A stretch of 64,000 nucleotides of DNA. It comes from Galaxea fascicularis. Taxonomy: Eukaryota > Cnidaria > Anthozoa > Scleractinia > Euphylliidae. The first letter of the stretch is position 1, and the number at the start of each line of letters is the position of its first letter. The position numbers and the translations under genes are program-made. The DNA lies in assembly GCA_948470475.1 (NCBI GenBank), contig OX419336.1, positions 43,363,868 through 43,427,867 of the forward strand, written 5' to 3'. Positions 36,601 through 46,578 of the stretch are shown piece by piece. The notes beneath the pieces are model-generated. The model was not told the DNA's origin, did no database searches, and saw only the letters and a list, made by a program, of their open reading frames with translations.

Positions 36601-39600
36601 AAAATTCTTATGACCTCGGTGGGAATCGAACCCACGACCTCCGGATTAGATCTACCGTTGCTCTGCCGACTAAGCTACGAGGTCGGACAGAGAAAGTCGG
36701 GGGACGATTAAGATGGTGAATCGCGGCGAAGAGAAAGTAAGGGTACATATATATAATGTTGTGCCGCGTAGCACTATAAACACATACAAGTGGTGGAACA
36801 GAGAATTAACTCTGCAGTGTAAATTAAAGTGCCAGTAGAAACCCATGAAAAACCCACTGGGCGTTAGCCCTAGTAAAGGGTATCAGGGAACCACACGAGG
36901 CAAAGAAAAAATTCTTATGACCTCGGTGGGAATCGAACCCACGACCTCCGGATAAGGTCGTGGGTTCGATTCCCACCGAGGTCATAAGAATTTTTTCTTT
37001 GCCTCGTGTGGTTCCCTGATACCCTTTACTAGGGCTAACGCCCAGTGGGTTTTTCATGGGTTTCTACTGGCACTTTAATTTACACTGCAGAGTTAATTCT
37101 CTGTTCCACCACTTGTATGTGTTTATAGTGCTACGCGGCACAACATTATATATATGTACCCTTACTTTCTCTTCGCCGCGATTCACCATCTTAATCGTCC
37201 CCCGACTTTCTCTGTCCGACCTCGTAGCTTAGTCGGCAGAGCAACGGTAGATCTAATCCGGAGGTCGTGGGTTCGATTCCCACCGAGGTCATAAGAATTT
37301 TTTCTTTGCCTCGTGTGGTTCCCTGATACCCTTTACTAGGGCTAACGCCCAGTGGGTTTTTCATGGGTTTCTACTGGCACTTTAATTTACACTGCAGAGT
37401 TAATTCTCTGTTCCACCACTTGTATGTGTTTATAGTGCTACGCGGCACAACATTATATATATGTACTGTTACTTTGTCAGTCAGTTGAACCTAAGACAGT
37501 CAGGATCACCTATAACACCAAGGCTCAGTTGTTCCAGGTTACAGCTGTTATTGATAGCTCTGTCATGAATCATAACACACACCCTGTACAACTCTGTATC
37601 CATCTCCTGTTACAGTTCTAATTGGTAATAAAGCAGACCTTGAAGACCAGAAACAAGTAGATGAAAATGAAGCCAGGACACTCGCTGAGAATTTGGGTCT
37701 CAAGTATTTTGAGACCAGTGCATTAAGTGGACATAATGTGAGTGAGTCTGTGGAAGCTTTGCTTGACCAGGTAAGAAGTCTGGCAGTCTGTGTTTTAAGT
37801 ACCTCTTACTAACCAAGTTTGAGGTCGTTACTGTACAGTAAGTTACAGACAGAGTTTTTTCCTGTTTGCTTATGACCCAAGCGCGAAACGTGCGGGCCAT
37901 AAATCAACGGGAAAAAACAAGGATCCTTAACTTAGAGTACAAACTGAGAAAACGAAGTTAGAAAGATAATTATTATATCTTTGAGGTTAGTCGGGCGCAC
38001 AAGAAAGAAAACTTCCAAATTTAGCAGGCGGTACAGCAAAGTACAGCCTGCAAAATAGGCCATATTAGTATTCTTGGTATTGAACTGGTTCTAGCATGAA
38101 GTGGAGGCTCTTGCAGGGGAATTCATTTATATATGAAAAGATTCCCCCACAAGAGCCTCCACTTCATGCTAGATCCAGTTCAATACCAAGAATACTAATA
38201 TGGCCTATTGACCAATCACAGCACGTGTATTAACTGAGAGATATAATAAAGATTAATGAATGTAAATTTTTAAGTTACTTATTAGGTAAGAAGTGTCAAC
38301 CCAGTAAAATATTACACTCCCCTTTTCTACTTGGTTATAAATCAAGGCATCACTTTTTAAACCTTTCAATCATAACAAATTCTTTTCCTAATTTGAGTGG
38401 TTTTTTATTTCCTGACTTTTGTACATACATGTATCAGTAGTGGGATTTGCATTTATTATTATAATAATAATTATTATTATTTTTATTTTTATTATTATTA
38501 CAAAATTGCAAATATTTTTTTTTCTTCAAAATACATACAGTATGTATGTCCCACCAATCTCTCAATGAATCTCTCTGGGTAATTTCTCATATATTGAATA
38601 CCAATTCTACGAATGTACATATGATGGCCAGGTTCACCATACAGTTGATGAGATACTGCTCTAAAAAAACAGTCACCTGCACCCCAACATCTCAGATTGA
38701 CAAGCCCTGATGGGCTAATCTAGATTACAGTAACACACAAGCATCAACAGGACCTGGGTTTGATTCAACATTACCTGAAGTGAATTTCATACATGTATCT
38801 TTGCCCTTGAAGCATAAAACTTTTCTTGTTGCTTATTACACTTTACTGAGTAACATTTATTGAAGTCACAATCATCCTTACTACAAAGCACTGCAAATCT
38901 ATTTTTATGCTTATTAGTTCTTGTTATATATTGCAATATAAATTGGATAAGTCCCTCAACAGTAGTAAGCTGATAATTAACAATAATTTATTCTAACAGT
39001 TCTAAAATTACACAATCTAGTTGCAATATAAATTTGGAAATCATTGGCTAGAAAGTTTCTCATTACAGACGAGTGTGGTATACTGTACACTGAAATATAA
39101 TGCTTAATGCATTTTCAGCAGGACTTCTAGTGGAACATTTAAAGAGTTTTCTTAGTACATTGTAACTTAATGTCGATGGTTCTCTGTCACAGCGGGCACT
39201 TCCATATTTATAAGTAGACTTAAACTTAAACTTACTTTGTGAATGTTCCATTGTTTCTCAAACTCCATTCCTGCAAGCACTCAGGTTTAAAATCATTACA
39301 CAAGTCTTCCAACCGATGTTTCAGTTTGTTGTCCTGGTTGGCCACACTAGTTATTTGGTTTTGCATCATGAACTCATCAATTGTGCCTGCTCATTTCGCT
39401 CATATAAGTTCAACAAGTTTAACAAATAATACTCACCATCATCAAAGCTTAACACATCAGCACAAGATTTATTCATTTTGAGGTCACTTTCCAGCAAACA
39501 TGAATTTATATACCCTCTGTGAGCAGCTTTGGGGGTTGAAGAGTAAATGCTCATCTCTTTGTCTTGTTTAGCAGCTGGACGAGTTAATAGCTAATGAAAT

Positions 39601-40553
39601 CCAGTCTCCAAGTTTGTAATCAACATGGAAATAGTCTCAAACATTCACAGTGTACTTTAAAACATGTGAAAATCAGCACACTCTAAAGGTTTCGCAGTTG
39701 CACTTGAAAACATGTGAAAATCAGCATGCTCAGTGCTTTTCCTCGATTGCGACTTTCAGGAATGATTGACCTAGGATGTTTATTAGGCACTTTTGTGTGG
39801 AGCCGACTGGTTTCCGAAAGGTGTCTACATCTGAGTGACACAATTGCATATCGCAGTGCCCACAATAACTTATTCCTTACACTATGCATAATCCACAAGT
39901 TAAAAGTTGTAGGTGAGATCAGATAAATGGTATACTGAGTGAAAATTCTTTAGGGACAGACCATTAGAAATAACCAGAAGGGGGTGAAAAATTTTCGGTG
40001 CACAATTTTTTTAGGCCTACCTGTCAGCAGGATTGTTTTTCCTTCCTGTGCAAGGTTTTTTTTTATGTATCACCGCTCGCAGGATTTTTTGTTCAGACAA
40101 GTTTCACTTGCAGGAATTTTTTTTGGGAATTGTCACCCCACCTCCAGTTATTTCTAATGGTCCATTCCTTAACAATTCTGATCAGAAAACACTGGGTTGC
40201 ACACAGTTTTTATGACTTGCATAACTCACAGCACATTGAGTAAAGGCTGGTTATTGAGCATTTAAACACTGCTAAAGCAGTAGCCACATGTAGCCCTTGA
40301 CTACCCATTAATTTTTTTATTGGTACAGTGTAGAACTTTGAACTTCCACTCTTAGCTCCTCATTAAATCCTCTTAACAAAACGTTAAAATATTCAAAGTT
40401 TCTTTCTCTTTACAGGTCATGAGAAGAATGGAAAACTGTGTTGATAACGCAACGTTACCTAACAATGTATTTAACAATAATCCGAACAGAGGCACCAAGC
40501 TAAGAGAGGTTGATGAAGCAAATGATGAAACACAAGGAGGCTGTTCCTGTTAA
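27455..40553 (+). CDS. RAB27: Rab27-like small GTPase, whole gene with two first coding exons
   Basis: Rab27 GTPases sit on secretory vesicles and lysosome-related organelles and, when GTP-bound, recruit effectors for docking and exocytosis. Coding exons: 1A 27455-27616 or 1B 31611-31763, then 2 34659-34747, 3 35829-35974, 4 37616-37770, 5 40416-40553. All junctions have GT/AG and the phases agree (0, 2, 1, 0). With exon 1B the product is 226 residues, close to human Rab27A (221). Motifs in that product: P-loop GDSGVGKT (16-23), switch I with [14 protein letters not shown] (74-81), NKAD (134-137), ETSA (162-165) and a C-terminal CSC for double prenylation. The sequence [15 protein letters not shown] is nearly that of human Rab27. 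Exon 1A gives 229 residues. Introns are full of mobile elements. Identity is firm; use of both first exons is inference. Confidence 0.93.
27617..29089. other. Sequence after exon 1A, no gene recognised
   Basis: Would be intron if exon 1A is used. Short frames at 27723-28273 resemble nothing I know. Confidence 0.45.
29731..29764 (-). other. Hammerhead-like core motif, copy 2 (left arm)
   Basis: On the minus strand: CTGATGA, one extra A, stem GACAC/GTGTC, then GAAACGT. It is the mirror copy of the motif at 29927-29960. Confidence 0.45.
29927..29960 (+). other. Hammerhead-like core motif, copy 3 (right arm)
   Basis: CTGATGA at 29927-29933, an extra A, the stem GACAC/GTGTC with a nine-base loop, then GAAAC at 29954-29958. 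The box and GAAA match the hammerhead consensus. The extra A and poorly defined stems I and III keep this tentative. Confidence 0.45.
31611..31763 (+). CDS. RAB27: Rab27-like exon 1B (downstream first coding exon)
   Basis: Encodes residues 1-51, starting [20 protein letters not shown] and ending FREKRV, followed by the strong donor GTAAGT. The start matches that of human Rab27A ([20 protein letters not shown]). It holds the P-loop and switch I. Confidence 0.93.
31764..34658. other. Rab27-like intron after exon 1B
   Basis: No other gene recognised. At 33780-33830 the words GGGGGGAGCATG and CCAGACCCCCTAG resemble a dispersed repeat also seen near 47050. At 33885-34115 the words GGTGGTTGCTTAC and AGTGGTCGCTATGAGAGAG look like one end of a small transposable element. 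Confidence 0.45.
34659..34747 (+). CDS. RAB27: Rab27-like exon 2
   Basis: Preceded by acceptor TTATAG, followed by donor GTCAGA. It encodes [20 protein letters not shown] and then [10 protein letters not shown], including the catalytic Gln79 and the Rab27-type insert between strands 2 and 3. Ends in phase 2. Confidence 0.92.
34748..35828. other. Rab27-like intron 2-3
   Basis: No feature recognised besides the splice sites. Confidence 0.5.
35829..35974 (+). CDS. RAB27: Rab27-like exon 3
   Basis: Acceptor TTTGCAG, donor GTATGT. It encodes [20 protein letters not shown], then [20 protein letters not shown], nearly as in human Rab27A. Enters in phase 2 and ends in phase 1. Confidence 0.93.
36612..36684 (-). 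ncRNA. tRNA-like domain, left copy (not a working tRNA)
   Basis: On the minus strand a perfect 7-bp acceptor (GACCTCG/CGAGGTC), a good D arm (GCTT..GAGC) and a perfect T arm (GTGGG TTCGATT CCCAC) are present. The anticodon arm does not pair at its base and position 33 is not T, so no anticodon can be assigned. A partial copy of its 3' half lies at 36919-36954. Confidence 0.55.
37218..37290 (+). ncRNA. tRNA-like domain, right copy (not a working tRNA)
   Basis: Same sequence as the left copy on the opposite strand, with the same intact acceptor and T arm and the same faulty anticodon arm. A partial copy of its 3' half lies at 36955-36983. Confidence 0.55.
37616..37770 (+). CDS. RAB27: Rab27-like exon 4
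   Basis: Acceptor TTACAG, donor GTAAGA. It encodes [20 protein letters not shown] and then [20 protein letters not shown], with the guanine-binding NKAD and ETSA boxes. Human Rab27A has NKSD; Ala for Ser is conservative. Ends in phase 0. Confidence 0.92.
37803..38253. repeat. Dispersed repeat, copy 2, interrupted by a MITE
   Basis: Same order of words as 24633-24926 (GAGTTTTTTCCTG, GCGGGCCATAAATC, ACAAGGATCC, ACTGAGAGATATA). It is longer because a palindromic element sits inside it. Confidence 0.65.
38055..38208. mobile_element. Near-perfect palindromic MITE
   Basis: ATAGGCCATATTAGTATTC through GAGGCTCTTG on the left returns in reverse complement on the right, ending GAATACTAATATGGCCTAT. 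Arms are about 65-70 bp with few changes, and the centre is about 20 bp. Nested in the dispersed repeat of a Rab27 intron. Confidence 0.8.
38254..39958. other. Rab27-like intron 4-5, first part
   Basis: An AT microsatellite (ATT/TTA runs) lies at 38452-38502. A tandem duplication of about 50 bp repeats ACATGTGAAAATCAGCA at 39663 and 39711. No gene recognised. Confidence 0.5.
39959..40163. mobile_element. MITE with GACCATTAGAAATAAC ends
   Basis: GACCATTAGAAATAAC at the left is matched by GTTATTTCTAATGGTC at the right, with GGGGTG/CACCCC just inside. The centre is T-rich, and the element is about 205 bp. Confidence 0.75.
40416..40553 (+). CDS. RAB27: Rab27-like exon 5 and stop
   Basis: Acceptor TTTACAG. 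It encodes [20 protein letters not shown] and ends DETQGGCSC before TAA at 40551-40553. The final CSC is the CXC-type double geranylgeranylation site for membrane attachment. Confidence 0.93.
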   Translation, partial: VMRRMENCVDNATLPNNVFNNNPNRGTKLREVDEANDETQGGCSC

Positions 40554-41455
40554 ACCATAAAATTCTTGTTATAGAGTCCATAGTTTAATGCACAGCTAGA
40601 AGTCATCCTTATCTGGTAACAGGAACAACTCTCTCATAATTTGGCTTATTTCAGGGTCTGCCTGGTCCTGTTTCATCTGCCAAGTAGTACCTTCCCTTCC
40701 AATTATTATACAGTACTTAGCTTTCACAGGCTACCATCTCCTTTTCCACACTTCATACAGTTTGGTTCACGAAGTGCTATAGAAAGGTAACTGAGATTTT
40801 GATTTCATAGAATGCTAGAGTCCTATTTGTTTCTGTAGGGTGAGAGGATGTGCTATTTTAGAGCCACCTAATTGGAAAGCAGCTGTTTCCAGTTATTACC
40901 TAGGTGATTGTTTCATTGCATGGACATTTTAGGGCATTGTTTACTGTACCTTGGCTAAAACAGGCCTCCACAAAATTAATTTAACCCACAGCAGTTATAT
41001 CTGTAAAACCTTTCTATTGAGCTGTTTTGTCATGAGTGAGGGTATGTACAGGTACAGTGCTAATTTATTGTCACCATTTTCAGCATTAAATTCTATTATT
41101 TTGTTATTAGACAAAAATGTTCCAATTGTCTCTGCATGTAGGTTTATGAGTGAAGTGTGTATGAGATGAAAAATTTGTCGTTTTAGTGGAGAGTTTTAAT
41201 TATTATTTTAGAGCAACGAGGAAAAACAGTGAAAACAGAAACTAAGAATTAAAGTTAGGACTATATATATTACCCTGGAATTGAACCTGTTTCTGATGTG
41301 GTAAACAGCAGTGACATCAGACTAATCTAGTTGACAAATAATTTGTTGCTATTGATTGATAAAGATACATGTACTAGAAAGAATTACAGTGAGAGCTAGC
41401 TTTTTTGCTTTTCATACTCTATTTTGTTTTGACATTTAAAAAGGTGAGGTTTAGC
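40554..41455. other. Region after the Rab27-like stop
   Basis: Probably 3' untranslated region and beyond; no convincing polyadenylation signal and no other gene. Confidence 0.4.
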
Positions 41456-41459
41456 TTAA

Positions 41460-42181
41460 GGTATCATGGTAGGTGGATTTTGACGAAAAATGGAAATTTT
41501 TTTGCTGTTCAAATTGAGAAGACTGAGATAAATATTTTGCAAAGAGAATGGGGAAAAAAGCTTTCTTACTTTTTAAGGTAAAGAGAAAACTATTGGGATT
41601 TTTAACACCTAATCACAGAAATTTCATGAACGTTTTTCGTCTTTTTCTCGATAACATAAAACTGCATATAAGGGTGAACATTTTTAGTTCGTTTACGCGC
41701 GTCTTCCGACGGAATTAGCTGAGAATCGGCAGCCATGTTCAAGGATACTTTGTTCGAAAAACGGTGTCGGGCTTTGTTTAATTTCGCTTCCGTTTCCGAG
41801 TTATGGCCTCTTTTGTGCAAAGGAACGTCCGCATGGACAATATCAAAGTTTAGGAGGTTGTAAAAAAAAAAAACAAACAAACCGCATCTGGAAAATCGCA
41901 GACACGGTTTTTGAGGGTGATGTGTGAGAAAACATTTCCGATATTAATCGCGCTGATCCGATAATTCACGCGCGGAAACGAACCAATTTAAACGAAGCAG
42001 TGTTTCTGGGCATTTCTTTTAATATCACTGCAACATTGACTTTTTAGAAAATTTCAAAGATATGATTGTACTGTATAATTATTAAGCTTTCAGAAAATGT
42101 ATAGGTTGATGAGGTTTTCTTTCAAAGCGTCAGCGTAAGGACGCGATTTCTAAACACTGTCAATCCACCTACCGTGATACC
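41460..42181. mobile_element. TTAA-flanked TIR element, non-autonomous
   Basis: Begins GGTATCATGGTAGGTGGAT and ends with the inverted form ATCCACCTACCGTGATACC. Both sides are flanked by TTAA (41456-41459 and 42182-42185), the target of piggyBac-like transposases. The TIR is about 24 bp. No transposase frame; the 92-residue minus-strand frame inside matches nothing known to me. Confidence 0.8.
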
Positions 42182-42185
42182 TTAA

Positions 42186-43956
42186 TTACACATGTAAAGT
42201 GGCTAGTCAGTGAGGGAACACAAAGCAAAATAACCACAACACCAAGAAAGTGAACTTTTATTATATGGTATTAATATTCAAGTAGACACAGATTATTATG
42301 AGAGACAGTAATAGAAGTGCAGTCTGGAAACCTGAGATTACAAGACATAGCGACAGAACATCAAAGTTCAGTTAAAACAAGAGAGTAACAATGTTATGAT
42401 TATTGTTATACTGAGACTTCACAAGAGTTTGAATCAGTTTTCTTAGTACCCCATTGTGTCACACATGCATTAATTTATGTAAAACTTTATGCCAATTGTA
42501 CTCGATGTGTGTACGAAAATGAATGATAAGGGCCGTTCTCTGCCTCGTTTAGAGCAGTGTAATAATAAAAAGAATATTTGCCTTTGATATGTACATGTAT
42601 ATTCCTCTGTAGAAATTACAGAGAAATTACTGAATAAGAAAACAACAGAGTATGGCCTTGTGGTTAAATCAGTGAAAATGTGTTCTATAAATTTTGGTTG
42701 ACGTATTGATGAGGTTTAAGTAGTAGTATTTATTGTGCTGTAATGGACAGCTTGTTTACAATTTTTAATTTCCACACAACCAGAATTTTTTTATTAATGG
42801 AATTTAGAAACTTGTTACCGAATTCCATTGAATATTGCTTATTTCAAACAAATTTAATCCACCGTCCCGTGCATTCAATCTTTTGACATCTTAATATTCC
42901 ATTATTGTTTTAAGTAATTCCAAACTTGCAAGTGTGTGTGACAAACACGCATTGTTATCTTCGTTTTCAAACTTAGTGCTGTAGGATCTTCAGCTTGACT
43001 GAGTTAATGTAAGTTGGTCTTGGTTGTTTTAATTTTTTTAAAGACCCTCTTTACTCTGGCAGCTGTTTTCGTACTGTTTTACTGAAAAAACATGAGTTTA
43101 CTTGATACTTAACAACAACAACAACTTCTGCTACTTTATTTACCGAGGGTGAAATACATTATTTCCGGTAACCTGGTAGTTTACATAATGGCCCTCAACA
43201 AAATAAAAATACGTACTCGGTTTACTTCAAAATATTTAGAAACTGTTAAGGGCTTGCAGAATAAGTGGGTCAAACAGCTGTGTAGGATTGTTGTTCGAAA
43301 TTAATCATTGACTGTCGAAATCTCGCCCTAAAAATAATCCTCTTTAAATGTTTGTTGTCTTTGGCTTGCAATTGCTCAGTGCTGATCTAGAGTAAGGAGG
43401 GACATGGTAACAGTCTTGAGATACTGTGCTCATTGTGTATGAAAGACAATTTTGTATTCTGATTAGGAACAATTGGTCGTTTGATCCGCCCTTTGCTAAC
43501 TGCAAAAGACGAATATTTAAAATTGTAGTTTTAGGAATTACTTGCTGTTGCCCTAGCCTGAAAATAATTGTTAATCATGTATGATTCTTAATTTGTAAGT
43601 TATATGCCATTATTGGATTATTTATATTACCATTTCATGGTGGTTGAAAGCCTGCTTATGGATAACTGAAAATAAAGAAATGAACCGTGTTCTGCTGAAT
43701 GGGATTGCTGTATATTTCATCTACTGATGTTGAAATCAGCGGTGGAAAGACCTACGTTTTGACCTCTCCTCCTGGTTTTAAAGCCCGGGATTGGAGATTC
43801 CCATGCAAATTGACACACGTGCATTTACAGGTACATAAAACTTTATTTTATCTCGAATTAGTGAGTAGCTAAAGAAGAAATTTATTTAACAATGATTCAC
43901 CGAATTTGAGGCTTTACGGCTCGGTAAATTTCCACCACTGTGGCCACCGCCACTGA
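42186..43956. other. Intergenic, no gene recognised
   Basis: AT-rich, with several AATAAA words (for example near 43670) but no coding frame. Confidence 0.5.
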
Positions 43957-44426
43957 GGACCCGTCCACATCGCGTATCCGGACATTTTTGTATTCGCAAA
44001 TTTTTTTATGCGGATACACCTAGTGTCCGCCGTATACGCTCGGTGTATCCGGAGATTTCTGTATACGCTCTCCAGAGTGGAAATTTCTGTATACTCTGTG
44101 TATCCGGATACGTGTGGACGCTCGTATCCGTATATCTTTGTGTACGCTGACGTCACAGTATCAGAACCAGTCTTTTTCCGCGCGAGATTTTCCAAAATGG
44201 CGGCGAGCAGAAAGCCGCGAATTTGGCGCCAAAATTTTCGCAGGCTCAGCTTTCTTTGTAATGCGCATGCTCTGTTGACTAATCCTTTGAGATGTCCGGA
44301 TACGAATCGGATACGTGTGGACAGTCGTATACGATTCGTATACGCTACGTGTGGACGCAGATATTTTTGTATGCGCATAAAAAAATTTGCGGATACAAAA
44401 ATCTCCGGATACGTGTGGACGGGGCC
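43957..44426. mobile_element. Harbinger-like MITE with 3-bp target duplication
   Basis: Ends GGACCCGTCCACA and TGTGGACGGGGCC are inverted copies, flanked by TGA on both sides (43954-43956, 44427-44429). The next words, CGTATCCGGA and TTTTTGTAT-CGCAAAT, continue the inverted repeat for about 60 bp, and related CGTATCCG words recur inside. A 3-bp duplication with GG-starting ends suggests PIF/Harbinger. Frames inside on both strands are shadows of the repeat. Confidence 0.75.
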
Positions 44427-44723
44427 TGAGGTGAATAATTGTGTTAGTATATAGTAAAACATTGAGATAATAGAACTTAAAAATGATGATTTTGAACTCA
44501 TTTATTCCGGTCAACAGTTATTTTTGCGCGAGTTGCTGCTGGTGCAGCGATTGTAGCATGCGTAGCTAGCAAGCGTTTCCACTGGCAATAATTAATGGAA
44601 GGCTAAAGCGATTGCGATTTTCGCCGATTGGCGTATGAAATCGCCTTGAGTGTCGCCGGATTTGCCAACCAGCTGAATGAAACTGAGCTCTAAGCTTTTA
44701 GGTAAGGACTTTCAGGATAATAT

Positions 44724-45717
44724 TTGTGTTCCAGACATTTTATTTATCTTTTGCCCAGACATAAAGGTGTTCCTATAAAACTATCTCAGAGAAAACATAT
44801 TTCCACGTTCCCACCTGAACTTCTCGAGGCAATTGGGAAACGCAACAAATTAAAGCGCCTTTACAACAAGTCGAAGTACCGGATAGATTGGGACAGATAC
44901 AAGACTCAGCGAAACGTTGCATCTTCATTGAGACGTAAGGCTCTATATCAAATTATTTTTGCACCACTGCCGCAAATGCCAAAGGCAACCCCAATAAATT
45001 TTGGCAAACAATCATGCCTTTCATGCACTCAAAGAAAAACATCAGCCGGGACTCTATTCATCTTAACGGGGGGGGGGGGGGGGTTGTCTTGTTGTTAACA
45101 AACTGGAAGTACAGTAGCAAATTTTTAGCGCGCACTTTTCATCCTTCTTGAAGGACACTGATAGTGATGGGCATCACAATGTTAATTCACGTTTTACCAG
45201 TCATTTAAGTATCTTGGCTATACAGACCCACTGCTCTGCGGGAGAAGCTTTCCAGTTTCGTTTTGTAAGCCCACCTGAAGTATACTCAAAGTCAATTAAT
45301 AAAAAAAAAATAACAACTGGCTATGATAAGAGATACCGCCAAGAACATTGCAGGATGGTGCTGATGTTCTTGCTTATCAGCTATCTGTTCTTATCAACAA
45401 GATTATTGACTCTGGCTCTGTGCCGGTTGCTTGGATCGGAAGCTGACCGTAATCTACCCCATCTTCAAAAAGGACGATCCTCATGATAAATCTAACTACT
45501 GTACCGGCCAGTGTCGATTCTAGTTTCTCTGGATAAAGTTTTTGAGAAGAGTCTTGCACCCCAACTCTCTGATTACTTTAGATCGATCTTGACACCGTTC
45601 CTGTCTGCTTATAGACGGAATTACAGCTGTGAGGCGGTACTTCTACATTTGATTAAGAATTGGAGAAATGCACTTGACAATAAGTGTTTTGTTGTTGTAG
45701 AAAACAGAGATTCGTAG
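44724..45717 (+). mobile_element. LINE fragment (5' half of reverse transcriptase)
   Basis: Pieces in shifted frames read as the linker and fingers of a non-LTR reverse transcriptase: ISTFPPELLEAIGKRNKLKR with RIDWDRYKTQRN (44724-45000), then TGYDK with remains of the conserved region (45300-45480), then VSILVSLDKVFEKSLAPQLS and FLSAYRRNYSCEAVLLHLIK (45500-45680). Several frameshifts and a run of G at 45068-45084 break it. It stops before the YxDD region. Dead copy. Confidence 0.85.
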
Positions 45718-46026
45718 CTTTTTTTTTCTGTAGTAATAGCAAAATAAGATGATAATGAATCTTATAAGCCACCTTGTTCTTGTCCCAAATTTCTGTTACC
45801 AGGAAGCCGACATACTACAATCCGTTAAAAATAGAAAACGCCGTTTATAAAAGGAAAGTAATGTAAAAAAGGAAATTATGTATAAGTGCTACAACGCGAT
45901 GTACAGTAAACGAGATATATCAAATGTATAGAGAAGGAACTTCCAGCGCTGGTATCATTTAGTATCCTTGGAAACCAAATCGTTGATCTAATAAGCTGTT
46001 CGTCTAACCTAGATTTGTAATAAAGT
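45718..46026. other. Intergenic, nothing recognised
   Basis: No feature seen. Confidence 0.5.
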
Positions 46027-46203
46027 TCACCGACTGGATTTGTTCCAACTGTCTTTGTTGCTGTTTTTTTTACCAACATCCACAAAATTCTCTCCTCTAT
46101 GCGCCAGCGAGATCTTCACGGAGCATGCGCAGCACAGTTCCGCTACTTGTTGTGCTACCACGTCGCTAGGAGACAGCATGATCTCGTCCGGCAAGAAGCT
46201 CAT
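46027..46203 (-). CDS. Possible second part of the 46-kb minus-strand ORF
   Basis: A 58-residue frame starting MSFLPDEIMLSPSDVVAQQV and ending at TGA. It lies in the same reading frame as the upstream frame (46218-46578), separated by one TAG and two codons. The composition looks protein-like in its first 35 residues. It may be a separate small frame, a read-through extension, or chance. Confidence 0.25.
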   Translation of the reverse strand: MSFLPDEIMLSPSDVVAQQVAELCCACSVKISLAHRGENFVDVGKKNSNKDSWNKSSR

Positions 46204-46217
46204 GGTAACCTACTTAC

Positions 46218-46578
46218 CGGCTCGAACTCTTTTTCTGTTTTTTCTGTTGGAGATTCCATCGATCTTTAGCCAAAAATCTCGAATGTTTTTTGCAATGGCA
46301 TGACCAACACGATCGCGGGAGGATTCCTCCAGCTTGTATCCAAGACGCAAGATGCTTGCTTGGAGAACGTCAAAGGCAGTGCTGGGATAGCTACGGACTT
46401 CTCGCCAATGCCAAAGTGCCTCTCCGTTGATTTCAAGACGGAATTTGGGATCGCAGGAGTCAACATAAGGACGGACCATATTAATCAGAAGTGGATGGAT
46501 CGGGGATTCAATGAGCTCTGAAAAGAGCTCCCGATCCAGCGCACTTTTGTTTTCCTTGTTCATCTTCACTCTGTGCAT
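46218..46578 (-). CDS. Possible coding exon, unknown protein
   Basis: The minus-strand frame starts at ATG 46578 (MHRVKMNKENK) and runs 120 codons with a balanced, non-repetitive composition: FRLEINGEALWHWREVRSYP, AFDVLQASILRLGYKLEESS, IAKNIRDFWLKIDGISNRKN. At 46218/46217 a strong splice donor GGTAAGT interrupts it; without splicing a TAG stops it four bases later. I do not recognise the family. It could be the first exon of a gene running left, or part of a domesticated or decayed element. Confidence 0.4.

Larger units (their letters stand above)
36482..37465. mobile_element. Head-to-head tRNA-like retroelement, 14-bp target duplication
   Basis: Flanked by the exact repeat CTGTTACTTTGTCA at 36468-36481 and 37466-37479. 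The inside is one and a half units of 307 bp on the minus strand (36482-36954) meeting one and a half units on the plus strand (36955-37465), a large palindrome. Each full unit contains a 73-base tRNA-like domain. There is no protein frame. Lies in the Rab27 intron between exons 3 and 4. The class is uncertain: a tRNA-derived SINE dimer, or a Penelope-like or retrozyme-like element. Confidence 0.8.

Noticed and set aside
36824..37057. 77-residue minus-strand frame with a plausible composition
   Set aside because: It crosses the centre of the tRNA-like palindrome, so it is repeat-derived.
36612..37290. Functional tRNA genes
   Set aside because: Acceptor and T arms are perfect, but the anticodon stem is mispaired and T33 is missing in every copy.
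43914..44514. Frames of 195, 148 and 117 residues on both strands
   Set aside because: They coincide with the Harbinger-like MITE and arise from its inverted CGTATCCG repeats.
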